This document shows, in pieces, positions 51,096 to 62,370 of a stretch of 64,000 nucleotides of DNA. Where the stretch lies: contig JALJCS010000002.1 of the NCBI GenBank assembly GCA_023055355.1, positions 85,089,001 through 85,153,000 of the forward strand, given 5' to 3'. The notes below the pieces were generated by a model. The model saw only the letters and a list, made by a program, of their open reading frames with translations. It had not been told where the DNA came from and searched no databases. The position numbers and the translations under genes were made by a program. The number at the start of each line of letters is the position of its first letter. The first letter of the stretch is position 1. This DNA is from Agelaius tricolor. Its lineage: Eukaryota; Chordata; Aves; Passeriformes; Icteridae.

Positions 51096-54000
51096 GTGAG
51101 CGGGAGCCGCGCGGGTGGGGAGCGGGTCCTGCCGAACATCCTCCCGGTGCTCCACGGCTGGGAACGCCCGGCCAGCCCCCGGCGGCGTTTGTACGCCCTG
51201 CGAGTGAGCCGGGACTCCGGCTTACCTCGAAGCGCCTTCCCCCCAGAGGCTGTGGGAATAGTGGTTTATTTTAGTTTCCCCCCCAGCCTTTCAATATACA
51301 ACGAACAGGAAGGGTCTCGGTAGCCGCTCCTGTCGGTCTTGCCGAGCCCTGGCTCCCCTCCAGCTCTCTCGTCATTGTTTGGGGAGAGTTGCTACGCGAG
51401 CTGCAGCTTTCAACGCCCTTGAGAATGAATTTGGGTTTAATTTCCTCTATACAGGTGTTCCCCCTCAAACACTACCAGGACAAGATCCGACCTTACATTC
51501 AGCTGCCGTCACACAGAAACATCACCGGGGTTGTCGAAGTCATTCTCGGGGACACCAAGGCCTATGTGTTCTTTGAAAAGGACTTTGGGGACATGCACTC
51601 CTACGTGAGGAGCTGCAAGAGGCTGAGGGAAGAGGAGGCTGCCCGGCTGTTCAAGCAGATCGTCTCCGCTGTAGCTCACTGCCACCAGTCAGCCATCGTA
51701 CTTGGTGACCTCAAGCTCAGGAAATTTGTCTTCTCTAATGAAGAGAGGTAAGTCAGCAGCCAGCCCTGGGGTGAGTGGGGAGGGAGGAACGCCACATCCA
51801 GAGACACAAAAAGCGTGCCAGGGAGTGGAAACAGCCCCGTCAGCCGGGCATCACCTGCGAGCAATCCGAGTAGGTCCTCATCACGTGTGTGTAGTAGGTC
51901 ACGGATCTAACCGGGGCGCACTCCCTCTTAGATCTTGACTGATGAAAGGGAGGAAGCTCGCCGGGAGCTTCCTCTCATTCAGCAGAAGTTCAGTGAAACC
52001 CGCTGGCAGACAAAGGGATGATAGCTCAGATGCTCGTTAGCGCCAGAAGATGTCATGTGTGCCACTCATTCAGTGTCAAATGAATAAAAAGCAGAGAGGG
52101 AGAGGGGAGATGCTGAGGTGTTGTACCGGCGGGAGGAAGCAGCCCAGCTGGGGGAGCAGGAGATGCGAGGAGCTGGAGCTCTGGTCCCTCCTCGGGAGAG
52201 TTGCCTTCTGACCCACGGTGGAGCCCCAGCACTTGGGTAGGGTCTCCTTGCTGAACCACTCTGCTGATGAAAGTGATGCTGCTGAACCCTTCGAGGCTTT
52301 TATCCCCCCTCTACTGCTGTGCTTCGCATGCCCCCCTTGCCCGTGGATCGTGGGCACGCACAGGAGGGAAGGTGGGATGTGGTTAAATAATGCTTTGGGA
52401 ATCCTGCATCAAAGAAAATCACTTTACTAAAACTTAGCCTAAAGCCTAGGTTCATAGAAGAGATCACAGAATCTAGTTGTTAAATTTAGATTAGGGAAAT
52501 AATTCAGTATTCCCCTGGAGTGTTTGCTGCTCTTGCAGTGCTTCACCACACGTGGCAGAGTCAGAAATACAGCAAAACTGACTCTTGACTAGCTGCTTAT
52601 CCCAAGGAATGTTAAAAAACTAAGTAAAAGCTGTAATGGAGTTGTGCTTAATATCATAAAAATGTAAGGTGATACTACTGATGCAAAAGAAAAAGGGATT
52701 TTGTTTGTTTTGTTGAACTGGGCTAATGATTCTTCAGGATATCTATTACGAATTTGATAAGAAAATTAACCAGCACTGCCCCTCTGAAACAGCCGTATGT
52801 TGACACGTAAAGAAAGCTATTCCTTTGAAGGAAACTATTGCAGCTTTTCCCTCCCATAAGAAGATGAAACATTTGTTGAAATGTTACGTTGCGCACAGTC
52901 TCGCTCATTTGGAAATAACGTGTTGCACAGGCGATGTCATGTGCATCACATTTGGCAAGAAGAGGGTTAAGCAATGGCAGGCGACGCGGGCTCTGCACAG
53001 GTGCAGTTTCAGGGCTCCCGCAGCCAATCCCGGGCCCACGGTTCTCGTTGAGTCATATTTTCCGTTTGCAGAACCAATGGGTATTTGCCGAGGTCAGGCT
53101 GAGGACAGGCTGAAGCCAACATATCTACACCCCTGCAGGCTGCCAGGCAGTGCAGAGCCCTTCCAGGGCTGCCTGGTGGCTTCCCTGCTGACGGGAGCTC
53201 CCCTTACCCTCCAAAATAGGAGGTTGGGGTGGACCCATCTCCACCTGGAGATGGTGGGTGTGGAGATACGCTCCAAAAGGCAAAAAGAATAAATTATGAA
53301 CTAAAATGGAAAAAAAAAAAAAAAAAAGCTGAGGGAAGGCAATGATCCTCACCAGTGCAGAGGGGAGCTGGGCTTTGTGGTTTGTGGAATCGCACAGCTG
53401 GATGCTGTTTGCTCAAAGCCTGAACGGCGCACAGTGGCTGTAAAGTGCCATGTCACCAATTAACCCCCTGCAGTGGCACTGCAACCTGCGTGGGTAGCAG
53501 AGACTTGGTGTTCCTCAAGAGTCCTCTGTGTTGTTAAAATCTCCAGGTAATAAAAAAACAGGAGCTTCACTGAATGCCTGCCCGATGCACACAGCAGCAC
53601 TTCTATTACACATTCCCGGGCGTCTGGGCAACTTCTCTGCTGCAAGTTGAGGTGTTTCCTTTCTCAGTGCCAATGCCAGAGAGAATGGGGCCATGGCAGG
53701 GGCTTGCTGTGCTTGCTCACGACTACTGTTGCTATTTCTCACATGTGGCTTCCTCTCCTGCCCTCCCTAGGACTCAGCTGCGTCTGGAGAGTCTGGAAGA
53801 CACACACATCATCAAAGGTGAAGACGATGCACTGTCAGACAAGCACGGCTGCCCGGCGTACGTCAGCCCTGAGATCCTAAACACAACGGGGACTTACTCT
53901 GGAAAATCGGCCGATGTGTGGAGTTTGGGAGTGATGCTTTATACCCTGCTGGTGGGACGCTATCCCTTCCATGACTCGGACCCTAGCACTCTGTTTTCCA

Positions 54001-54239
54001 AAATCCGGCGCGGACAGTTCTGTATTCCTGACCACGTCTCCCCCAAAGCCCGCTGCCTCATCCGCAGCCTCCTGCGGCGGGAGCCTTCCGAAAGACTCAC
54101 TGCTCCAGAGATCTTGCTTCACCCTTGGTTTGAGGCAGTCTTGGAGCCTGGATATACAGACCAGGAGACGGGAGCTTCAGATCAGATTGTCCCAGAGTAT
54201 CATGGAGACAGTGATGATATTAGTTCCTTCTTCTGCTAA
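50790..54239 (+). CDS. TRIB1: TRIB1, Tribbles pseudokinase 1 (complete)
   Basis: Exons 50790-51095, 51455-51747 and 53771-54239 join to 355 residues (human 372). TRIB1 binds COP1 through its tail and C/EBP-family proteins through its pseudokinase domain, driving ubiquitination of C/EBPalpha. It also binds MEK1 and affects myeloid differentiation and liver lipid control. Visible parts are: a Pro/Ala/Ser-rich N-terminus (about 1-70) with [14 protein letters not shown]; the beta3 lysine in VFPLKHY (K107); the catalytic-loop counterpart LGDLKLRK (185-192); SLE (207-209) in place of the metal-binding DFG, the pseudokinase hallmark; YVSPEIL; the MEK1-site motif ILLHPWF (314-320); the COP1 motif DQIVPEY (337-343); and the end DISSFFC. 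The start at 50790 was chosen because the human-like upstream start is followed by an in-frame TAG. All splice sites are GT..AG with phase kept. Identification is certain. Confidence 0.98.
51096..51454 (+). other. TRIB1: TRIB1 intron 1
   Basis: This 359-base intron has donor GTGAGC and acceptor TTTCCTCTATACAG. It is GC-rich at its 5' end as part of the CpG island. Reading through it gives a + strand frame that stops at 51323, so retention would truncate the protein before the pseudokinase core. Confidence 0.95.
51455..51747 (+). CDS. TRIB1: TRIB1 exon 2: pseudokinase N-lobe to catalytic-loop region
   Basis: Residues 103 to 200 are encoded, beginning [20 protein letters not shown]. The beta3 lysine K107 and the [11 protein letters not shown] loop (185-195) are both here, with [11 protein letters not shown] before it. 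The loop keeps Asp and Lys but has lost the usual Asn. Position 156 is Cys (YVRSCKRL), where human has Arg to my knowledge. The donor is GTAAGT at 51748 and the last Arg codon is split (AG/G). Confidence 0.97.
51748..53770 (+). other. TRIB1: TRIB1 intron 2
   Basis: This 2.0 kb intron has donor GTAAGT and acceptor CCTCCCTAG. It contains an A18 run (53310-53327). A short inverted repeat with 9-bp arms on CCATCTCCA lies at 53235-53254. No other repeat or gene was recognised. The open frames here are shadows. Confidence 0.95.
53310..53327. repeat. Poly-A run (A18) in TRIB1 intron 2
   Basis: Eighteen A follow CTAAAATGG. No retroelement body is recognised upstream. Confidence 0.8.
53771..54239 (+). 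CDS. TRIB1: TRIB1 exon 3: C-lobe, MEK1 and COP1 motifs, stop
   Basis: The exon opens by completing the split Arg codon, then [21 protein letters not shown] stands at the DFG position. [10 protein letters not shown] is the APE-region counterpart and [20 protein letters not shown] is the typical kinase helix. [20 protein letters not shown] leads to the tail [19 protein letters not shown] and TAA at 54237-54239. Compared with human, the stretch after VPEY reads HGDSDD instead of QEDSD, one residue longer. Confidence 0.98.
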
Positions 54240-55311
54240 CCCCGAAATCTCAAAAACCTCGTCGGTTCTTACCTCCAGCATCTTTGTAGGGTTTCATTTT
54301 CCCACTTCTGCAAACTCAACAGCATCTTAAAGTGCCAGTATGGTCAGAAAAGTGACCTTGTCTAAATGAATGCCACCCTGGAGGTCTCCACTCCCTAAGT
54401 GTACTCAGAGTTCCATCCTCTCGCTCTGCTGGTCGGTCCCACTAGCCCTGGAGGACTTGTGCAGCCTTGTGAGAACTCTCTGGCTCTTCTGCCTCCCGCA
54501 TCCTCCTCCGGTGTAACTGGTCACATCTTGGCTGCAGAGTCTTATGTCTGGCAAGGTGTGGGATGGAAAGGCAGCTCCTTCTGCTTTCCTGCAGCGGCTG
54601 CAGAGGTGTGGAGCCCTGGCCACAATGTGTAGGGGCAGAGGGGCACGTGGCGCACCTCTGCCTGAACAAATCTGACAGAAATGGTTAAAAGGGGAATCGC
54701 CTTGGTGTGCCCCAGCAGCCAGCCCACGAAGCAGCTCTCTGACTGTAAGGACACGATAGCGAGGGAAGGAGGTCTTCACCCACCATGGCCAGCTCTCTGC
54801 TCGCTGCTGCTCCTCCAGCTGATCCTGCTTTCAGAGGTGTGAAGCTCCTACATCCACCCGTGAGACAAATCACTGCTGTGGCTCTTTCTGAAGCAGAAAC
54901 CAGTGGATCTCCCAGCTGGATCCCTTCTGATTCCATTCGCTGTCCAGGAAAGCGTTTTAAATAGACTTAAGCCTCGTGTTACCACGGTGTAGCCTATATA
55001 ACTTTATGCCCCCAGCGAGCTTGTCAAGTAGCAGGTCTCGTTAGCTCCGAGTGCCAAAACGTATCCGTTTACCAAACCGTAACACTATCGGCTGGGGCAC
55101 CTTCCCCTGGAAAGGATAAGGGGTGTCTTGTACAGTACCTGTAAACATGGCCATGTTTTTCAACCGGCTTAACTCTTAAAAATACCACATCACCTCCTCT
55201 TTCCCTCTCCACCCCCACAAAAAGTTAGTCTTAAGAGTAAAGTCTCTGTACACCCTAAGCTGATTATTCAGGTATGCTGTTTGCCTCCAGCCTCCCCCGC
55301 CTTTTTTTTTT

Positions 55312-55374
55312 CCTTTTTTTTTTTTTTAATTTTTAAAATTTTGGGGTTTTTTTGTTTTTATTTTGCATGATTAT
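55312..55374. repeat. T-rich low-complexity stretch in the TRIB1 3'UTR
   Basis: Runs of T are broken by CC, AA and GGGG, ending in TTTGTTTTTATTTTGCATG. It could form a U-rich protein-binding tract in the mRNA. Confidence 0.75.
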
Positions 55375-55679
55375 TCATAGTCTTTCCAATATGTGTGAAT
55401 AATGAATATATCTGAATCATGAGCTTCCTGGGTTGGGGGTAAGTAAAGCTTAGTCCTGCCTAAGATTTCTGCTTAGTTTCACATGTGTCCAGTGGTTTAT
55501 GCAGAGATGTCCATTCACCTTAGGCAAGAGTGTGGCTTCTAAAATGGCCATGAGGTGGGTGATGCATGTTCCCAACACCACCCAGTTCCAGTGAAGTCAT
55601 TTTAAGGGTTAACCCTGGCAAGCTGCAGTCCCAACACGTGTTGCAAGAATACCATGTATACCTCATGGACTGTGTACTT

Positions 55680-55971
55680 TGTACATACCTTACTGTTTGG
55701 GGTTTTGTTTTCTTGTTTTGTTGTACTTTGTCTTAATAAGAGGTGTCGAAGAGCAGTTTAATGTGAATTATTGTTGGCAATACTAACTTGACAGAATCAT
55801 GAGCATTAAGAGCAGAGCGCTCCAGCTCTCCGTTGCACTAAACCTCTCATGATTGCTTGACATTTGTATCTGTGATACAGTTTAACCCTTCTATGAAAAA
55901 CAGTACATTTGTATATATTGGTAGAAAATTCTGCCAGAAAAGCTAAAAACACTATGTCCAATTTGTACATA
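55680..55971 (+). promoter_or_regulatory. TRIB1: Three Pumilio response element matches in the TRIB1 3'UTR
   Basis: TGTACATA at 55680-55687, TGTATATA at 55910-55917 and TGTACATA at 55964-55971 each match the UGUANAUA consensus of PUM1/PUM2. Pumilio binding usually speeds mRNA decay. Binding itself is inferred. Confidence 0.6.
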
Positions 55972-56024
55972 TGTATATGTCTGTGGAAACCTGGATGATA
56001 AAAGTCTGACTTGTAGAAAGTTTT

Positions 56025-56030
56025 AATAAA
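56025..56030 (+). promoter_or_regulatory. TRIB1: Polyadenylation signal AATAAA of TRIB1
   Basis: A canonical AATAAA in TTTTAATAAACTTGG is followed within about 20 bases by CATAATG and then the T/GT-rich GTTTGTCC and TTTTTATGGTGTC. This places cleavage near 56046. Confidence 0.85.
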
Positions 56031-56046
56031 CTTGGTTTCATAATGT

Positions 56047-59000
56047 TTGTCCCCAATTTTTATGGTGTCTCAAGAGGAATGCAGCTCAGTGTGTCTAGTT
56101 TAATCTGAAAAAATGGGGTTTGGCCTCAGAGACTATCAGCTCCTCTATGGTCTGGATATGCACTCCATCATGCCTTAGCCTGAACTCCCTCAACTCAGCC
56201 TGGGATTGAATTCCCAGGGAGAGTGGGGACAGGGGATGGATCCTGCCTCTTGTGAGGTGGAAAAGGCTTGGGATGTCCCCGGGATTATGTGAAATGGGAT
56301 GTCCTACTCCTCTGATAAACAAGGGAGAGAGGAGTTTTAGAAATCTGCCTCTGAATTTTAGAAACCCTCTTGCCTTTCAGCCCATGCATTTGTTTCCTTC
56401 TGTGCCCTGTGAGCAGAAGATGCTGTGGCACAGCAGGGCTGTCATCCTGCACCTGTGTGCCTGGCAATGTGATGCTTCAGCCAGTGGAAAATCCGATCTC
56501 AGATGTCTAAAAGTGAGCAGCCAGAAGGAGAGGCAGTAACCAAGAGCATTGGTGTTACAGGGAGCTAGAGCTCGTGGGCAGAGGCTTGACCCTGCTGCTG
56601 GGAGGCAGCACGGTGCTCTCATTAAAACGAAGGGAAGGATTATTAGAGCTGCTTTTCTTTGTGGTGAGATGAGAGAAGTATAAATAGCTGCAGTATCAAG
56701 GTTAGAGAATGTGCTTTCCTGAAAGAGATCAAGCCACCCTTGCAATCCACCCGGAGCGGTGAGATCATCGCTCACAAGTGGAAAGGAGGAGGAAGAGAGT
56801 CTTGATTTTTATTTATACTTTGCCTCATGTTTAACTTTGTCCTTTTGCTTGAAATCTCTTTAGTGGAGCAACTGCTTCTAGGCAGCTCCTTGAGCAGGAG
56901 CAACTTTAAAAACAGCTTTTACTTTTAGAAGGGAAGTGGAAAGTGAAAAGGAGGGAATAGGGACCTGGTCAGTGATAAAGGAAAGTGTGCAGACTCTCAT
57001 GAGTTACCTTGACTCCCACTCTGTGAAGCCAGTGATCTGTGCAGTAAGCATATTTTCTTAGCACTTGCTGAGTGAATGTCAGACACCAAAATATCTCAAG
57101 TTACTTTACTGATGTCATTCTTGCAAGACTTGTAAAAATATGCACACTGCATAGCCTGGCTGATTAAATTACCCCCTGCCCTACCATGCTTTCAGGCTTG
57201 GACAGGAGCCCTGATGCATCCTTTCAAAACAGCTGCAGGAGGTTCGTATTTAAGTGAAACCTCGAAAACTTTCAAAACATTTTTTTCTCCCCCTTGCAGT
57301 TAAGTCACCCTCAGTAGGTGAACGTGTAGGTCATCCCGTGACTTTGTTTCACATGAGCTGTGCTGCAGAGCAATTAAAATAAACGCCAAATTGTAGTAAC
57401 ATCTGCAAACAGCCTCTGTATTGCTTTAGGGATTATAATGCAACATCCGTTTGTACAGCAGAATAAATTGCTATTGCTTCGTTACCCCATCGTTTGTATT
57501 ATTGTATACAAAGTTTCAGAACGTGTTGAAAGAACCAGCATATTAAGTGATTAAACTTTTGATGGTGGGTGTGAGAACTTTGATTTATGCAATGCACACA
57601 TTTCTTTTTGAGAGAGTCATAGTTTGTCTATTTTTAAATGGTCCTTTTGGCTGAGGACCACATGAATCTCTTAGGTATTTTGCAGACCTGGTACCATTTT
57701 CACCTTGAAATTGCCTTCTTTGAAAAGTGCTGTGAGACTTCAGTCCTCTGTTGTTGCTAAAAACACAGGAAAAATTGAGGTTTTTCACAACATCCTGGTC
57801 TCCGTCCTAAGCCAGCATCGAACCACCTCCCAGTCAGGATGGACCTTACATCCTAAGTATGTATTTTTATCAACTCTCAGTACTTCAGCTGCATTTTAGG
57901 CACCGGTTCAATAATTTTCTTTTGAAGTAGCACAGCAGAATTTGTAAACCAGCTTCCTCTGAAAGTGCCAGATAAAACAGCCAGCTCAGCAAGCTCAGGC
58001 TTAAGGTCAACATCTCTGCCAAGGAGGTGATACTGCTGAGGTTATTTGCAGTCAAAAAGGACTGGTAGAGTTTCAGCTCTACCTATGCTAAACGGTGCCC
58101 TGATTTTAGTAGAACATCTTCAAGTTAGGCAAAGGCAGTTCTGCATCAATGTAGTATTTATGAAAGCAGAGGGGTGAAAGAACAGGGTTATTTTATAGAT
58201 GTACAAGAGGAAAATTCATTGCCCTTGGCTGGATCACAGCGCCAGTGCAATACTCTCCTCTAGCTCTCCTTTAATGCACTGAGGGCAGGCCTGAGAGATA
58301 ACTTGAGAAACACTTATTATTCCAGCAGTGCTGAGTGCACTCTGTCAAGCAATTCTCAACAGATTATCTCTTTATAGAAAACCAATTTTTTTTCCCTACT
58401 TTTTTCATGCTGTTGCATTCTGTCAGGGAAAAAAGCCTAACGTTCAGCCTTATGGCAGTGTACAGATTTAGCAGCACAAATACTTCTTACAAAGATGTTT
58501 TTCTAGTGAGCATTGAGAAGAATAACTTGACATATAACCATGGTCTGAATTAATCCCTTGCAAAAAGTGGCTTTGTTAAATGCAATGTCACAGAAGTATT
58601 GTTGATAAAAGTACCGTGAAATTTGCAACAGTTCTTGCCATGATTCCTCCATAACTTGCAAAATCCTTTTCTCTAAGTGAAATCCAGTGTTCAGATTTCA
58701 GACAGGATCAACTTTTGTTGCAGCAAAATGAAAAATCCTTCAGGATATGAGTTCACAGCAGCATCTTTTTCTTCTTTTTGTGAAGCCAGCTATTTAGAAA
58801 ATACCTTAAAGAAAACTCATTAGTTTTCATTGCCCTGCACGTATTTATTTACAGTATTTAACCAGCTAAACAAGCTAATGTGCAGCACTTCATTTCCTAA
58901 TTTGGCTTTGAAACTGGAGCAGCCAAGTATCAATTACATTCTGTCAAATGCAAACATTAACATAACTGTATGAAGCAATCATGTTTCTAACAACAGCAAG

Positions 59001-60400
59001 CACTGCCCAGAGGACCAAAATAAATAAAATTCATAGAGCAAGAGGTAAGGCTTTTCTTTAAGTCAGGATTAGGGCTGGTGAGCGCTTCCCTCTGCGGGGC
59101 ACTTGTCTGGCAGGGCTGTGCAGGAGCTCCAGCTGAGGTGCAGGTGATTAATAAAGGCACTTGCTCACCAAGGGCACAGTCTCATCACGGCGGGTGTGGA
59201 TTTCTGCCTGCAACTCCCACTGTTATTAATGGTTAATTAATGTGTAATTTGCACAAAGAGATGAAACTGGGGCCTCGGCGGTGTGTTGTGAGCACACACA
59301 CACAGGCTTATCATTCGAAGAAATATCAGGGTGACACCAAGGGTGGATGACAGAAAATAAGTGTGGCGTGAATCAGCTGCCCTGTGTTTATGATACAGCA
59401 CTGTTGTGGGAAAACATTCACCTCCATCAACTGCCGTCTCCTGCCAACAACAAAAGTTGAGTTTGATAAATTATTAGTGGAGATGTTCTCAGTGGCTTTG
59501 CTTAGATTTTACTCCTCTTGCGCAAATTGCAGATTAGGAAAGGATTAAGTAACAACAGTGTGGCTAAAGTATTACACATCAGGCTGGCAATTAGCCAAAG
59601 AATGTAGCATGCAAAAGCTGACATTGCCTAAGAAATCAAATATAGCTCTGGTCACCACAGAAAATGACTCTTCCCCACCACCCAAGATAGTTGCTCAGTT
59701 TCTTTCCTGTCTCAGAGCCTTGCACCAGCCAATTGTTCATTACAGAAATTTGTTTTCCTTTTCGTGATTTTTAAAAAAAATTTTCCTTAACTTCCTGGTA
59801 GTGAAAAAGCCATAAACATTTAGATTAATTGAAGAAACCATAAATGTAATTGAGTGTAAAGCCATTGTTGAGCCCTGTGATAACATCCCTGTCAAGTCTC
59901 AACTTGTCAGATTCATAGCCTCACTGAGGCTCAAATACCATGAGTTTCCTTTGCTGCACTAACAACTGGAGAAAAAAAACCCCACATAATTTGGGGCAAG
60001 ACTTGCACTCGCAGTGAGAATGACTTTGCAGATGAGCAGTGGGATACATGGTGTGAGTGTTCCCCCAGTGACTGATGGCAGCAGAGTTAGGCTCACAAAG
60101 TTCACCCAGCAGCCTCTGTTGCTAAGCAGGGGGACAACAACCCTCAAACATCAGGTGAAAGTGCAAAACCCACCTGGTGCATTTATGAAGTTGCTGGCTG
60201 ACAAGTGTGGTGGGGAGCCCTGCTCCTCCCCACCCTCCTGCCTGTGCCCAAGCTGCCTGGATGTGGGGGAAGGCAGGATGCTGTCAGGTCCATCTGGCCC
60301 CAGGAGAAGCACGTGCCCTTGCCTGATGCCTACAAACATGCATGGGAGTGTGCCCAGCAGGCACCTCCTGAGGTGTTTCCCTGCAGCACGGGGACACAGT
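56047..60400. other. TRIB1 3' flank, unique non-coding sequence
   Basis: No gene was recognised and no CR1 was seen. Overlapping frames near 56285-56775 lack any known domain. The stretches 57240-57560 and 58980-59480 are free of repeats and rich in candidate transcription-factor half-sites, so they are the parts I would suspect of being conserved regulatory DNA. A short (CA)n lies near 59293. Confidence 0.6.
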
Positions 60401-60729
60401 ACCTAAAGGGGACCTACAGGAAAGATGGAGAGGGACTTACCAGGGACTGTAGTGATAGGACAAGCAGTAACAGTTTTAAACTGAAAGAGGGTTGGTTTAG
60501 GTTGGGAAGAAATTCTTTACTGTGGGTGTAGTGAGACACTGGAACAGGCTGTCCAGAAAACCTGAGGGTGCCCCAACCTTGGAAGTGTTCAAGGCCAAGC
60601 TGGATTAGGCTTTGAGCCACATGGCCTAGTGGAAATTGTGCCTGCCCACAATTGTGGGGGGCACAAAAGTGCATGGAACTAGATGGTCTTTAAGGTCCCT
60701 TCCAACCCAAAGCATTGCATGATTCCATT
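60401..60729 (+). mobile_element. CR1 LINE 3' fragment, + strand
   Basis: GGGACCTACAGGAAAGATGG, TTTTAAACTGAAAGAGGGTT, GACACTGGAACAGGCTGTCC, GTGTTCAAGGCCAAGCTGGA and GGTCCCTTCCAACCCAAAGC follow the CR1 3' end in order, closing with a degenerate ATGATTCCATT tail. It is 5'-truncated and has no coding function. Confidence 0.92.
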
Positions 60730-62370
60730 AAACTGTGGCCCACTGGTACCCACCTTGGTATTTAAGCATCCTCCAAGGACCTTCCTGTCACTGGAAGCCT
60801 TGCTCGGCCCTTGCTTTGACTCTATTTGTACCTTGAGGTCTCAAAATCCTGCAGCAATGAATTCCACAGCAGATCTTGGCACTGCTTCAATAAATTACCT
60901 TGCTTGGAAGGGGAGTATGTTTCAAACAACAGCAATATCACAGGAATGACTAAAGAGGAGCAGCTGGCCCAGTTTTGGAGGATCTTTTTGCTGCCCTCCC
61001 TCCCCATGGGGACTTTGGGGTGACACTGGGCTCTGTGCAGGTCAGGAGCCTTCTGAGGCAGCCACAGCTCCCAGAGTGGTGAGGACTTGAGCCCAGTGGG
61101 CAGAAAGGCTTAATCAGTGAACTCATGGGAATTTTTGTCATGGGTCTTGTGATCCTTGATATGTAAGAGCCCTGTCTGCTGAAGGCAATGATCTCCAGGA
61201 GATTTTGGATTTTCATGTGAGCAAGAGCAAGCAAATGTCCGGTTTCTCTGTTCAAAGAGAGATGTGAAAGGATGTGTCCCATGAACCCTTTGGACTATTC
61301 CCTACTTGTTACTACTGTCCCAGCCAGATGCTTCATGCTGCAAAGACATGCTTGACTGGCTGCCTCATTACAGCAGGCAGTTCTGTCCTTTCATCTGAGC
61401 AGCTGGCAAAACAATAAATTAAAAAATAAGGCAAAGTCAGCAAATAGTTTTCTTTCCCCATGCGCAAGGTTAGAGGAACTGCTGCCCCTCCTCCAGAATG
61501 ATTTCCTGACTTAGTAACATTTTTCTCAATCTCCTCTTCTTCTTTCTTTCTGGGCACATGGGGAAAAGCAGGATTTGTGTTTTGAGCGGAGAGGGAACAC
61601 CTTTACATGCTGTGCTGTGACCCAGGCCCTACATGTGTGTGTGCCAACTGCAGCCAAAGCCCTGAGCAATCTCCCTCCAGCAAGGGGCAGGGGTGGCTTT
61701 GCAGGGAGAGTGCTTTTGTTGTGTCAGGATGGGTCTGGACCCCAGATAGGAGGGACCTCCCTGCCTGCAGGCTCTTCGGGCAAGCCCTGCTACCTGCAGA
61801 CAGACAGTGTGGCCAGTCTTAGCCACTGGCAGGAGCTGGTCCATCCTGGGATGTCCAGGTGTGCTGGAGAGAAGATGCTGCAGTGGCATGCAGCTTGTCC
61901 CCAGCCCTGGGCATGGCTCTGGATGCTGGCAGGGTGCCGTGGGCTGAGCTGCTGACCTGGGACTGGCCCGTGATGCACATCCTGCTCACGCATGTGGGCA
62001 TGAGTCAGAGCCTGAGAGGAAAAGGCCTCACCCAGTGACAGGCAGAGTGGTGCAGGGAGCTCAGGCTGTGTGCTGATAGAAGAGATTGCTTATTACAGCT
62101 GACATCCTCCCTCGGCAAAATCCCTGCACCTGTGACAGGCAGGAAGGGGTTTGATGCTAACCAGGGCTCCCACCTCATAGTCAGGGGTTCAATGGAACCT
62201 CCCCAGGCTGGGTCTGTCAATGTAGCTCAGTGCCTGCCTTCAGCATCTGCAGTCTCAGAGCTGAAGGAGCTGCTGGGGGCTCCCAGCACACACATCCCAA
62301 GCAGCTGAGAGTCTCCACAGCAAGAAGGCAGAGTGAGATTGATCAGAGCCACATGCATTCCCCTCTGTCC
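60730..62370. other. Non-coding sequence between two CR1 copies
   Basis: No recognisable gene or young repeat was found. GC content rises at 61570-62260, where frames on both strands stay open (126 codons at 61575-61955 on +). None resembles a known protein. Confidence 0.55.

Larger units (their letters stand above)
50440..51240 (+). promoter_or_regulatory. TRIB1: CpG island and promoter region of TRIB1
   Basis: This is an abrupt GC- and CpG-rich block in an AT-rich setting, covering the 5'UTR, the first coding exon and the start of intron 1. GC boxes of the CCGCCCCGCCCGG type (at about 50461 and 50501) fit Sp1/KLF sites. It also holds a run of 13 G (50443-50455) and two T12-T13 runs split by AA (50631-50656). 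No TATA box lies close to the coding start. The transcription start cannot be read from sequence. By analogy with the human mRNA it should lie some hundreds of bases before the ATG. Confidence 0.8.
54240..56046 (+). other. TRIB1: TRIB1 3'UTR
   Basis: The 1.8 kb 3'UTR ends after a single clear AATAAA at 56025-56030. It is GC-rich at first and AT-rich in the last 800 bases, with a long T-rich stretch (55312-55374). Three UGUANAUA Pumilio-type motifs lie in its last 370 bases. The length agrees with the long, short-lived mammalian TRIB1 message. Open frames on both strands over 54400-54940 are shadows. Confidence 0.85.

Noticed and set aside
50480..51155. Long - strand open frames (219 and 160 codons) opposite TRIB1 exon 1
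   Set aside because: They lie in the CpG island, where stop codons are rare in every frame. They are Arg/Ala/Gly-rich, show no domain, and oppose a certain exon.
53574..53770. Upstream part of the 221-codon frame that runs into TRIB1 exon 3
   Set aside because: The frame continues from intron 2 through the acceptor at 53770. Only the part after 53771 matches TRIB1, and the exon 2 donor and phase fit the spliced form.
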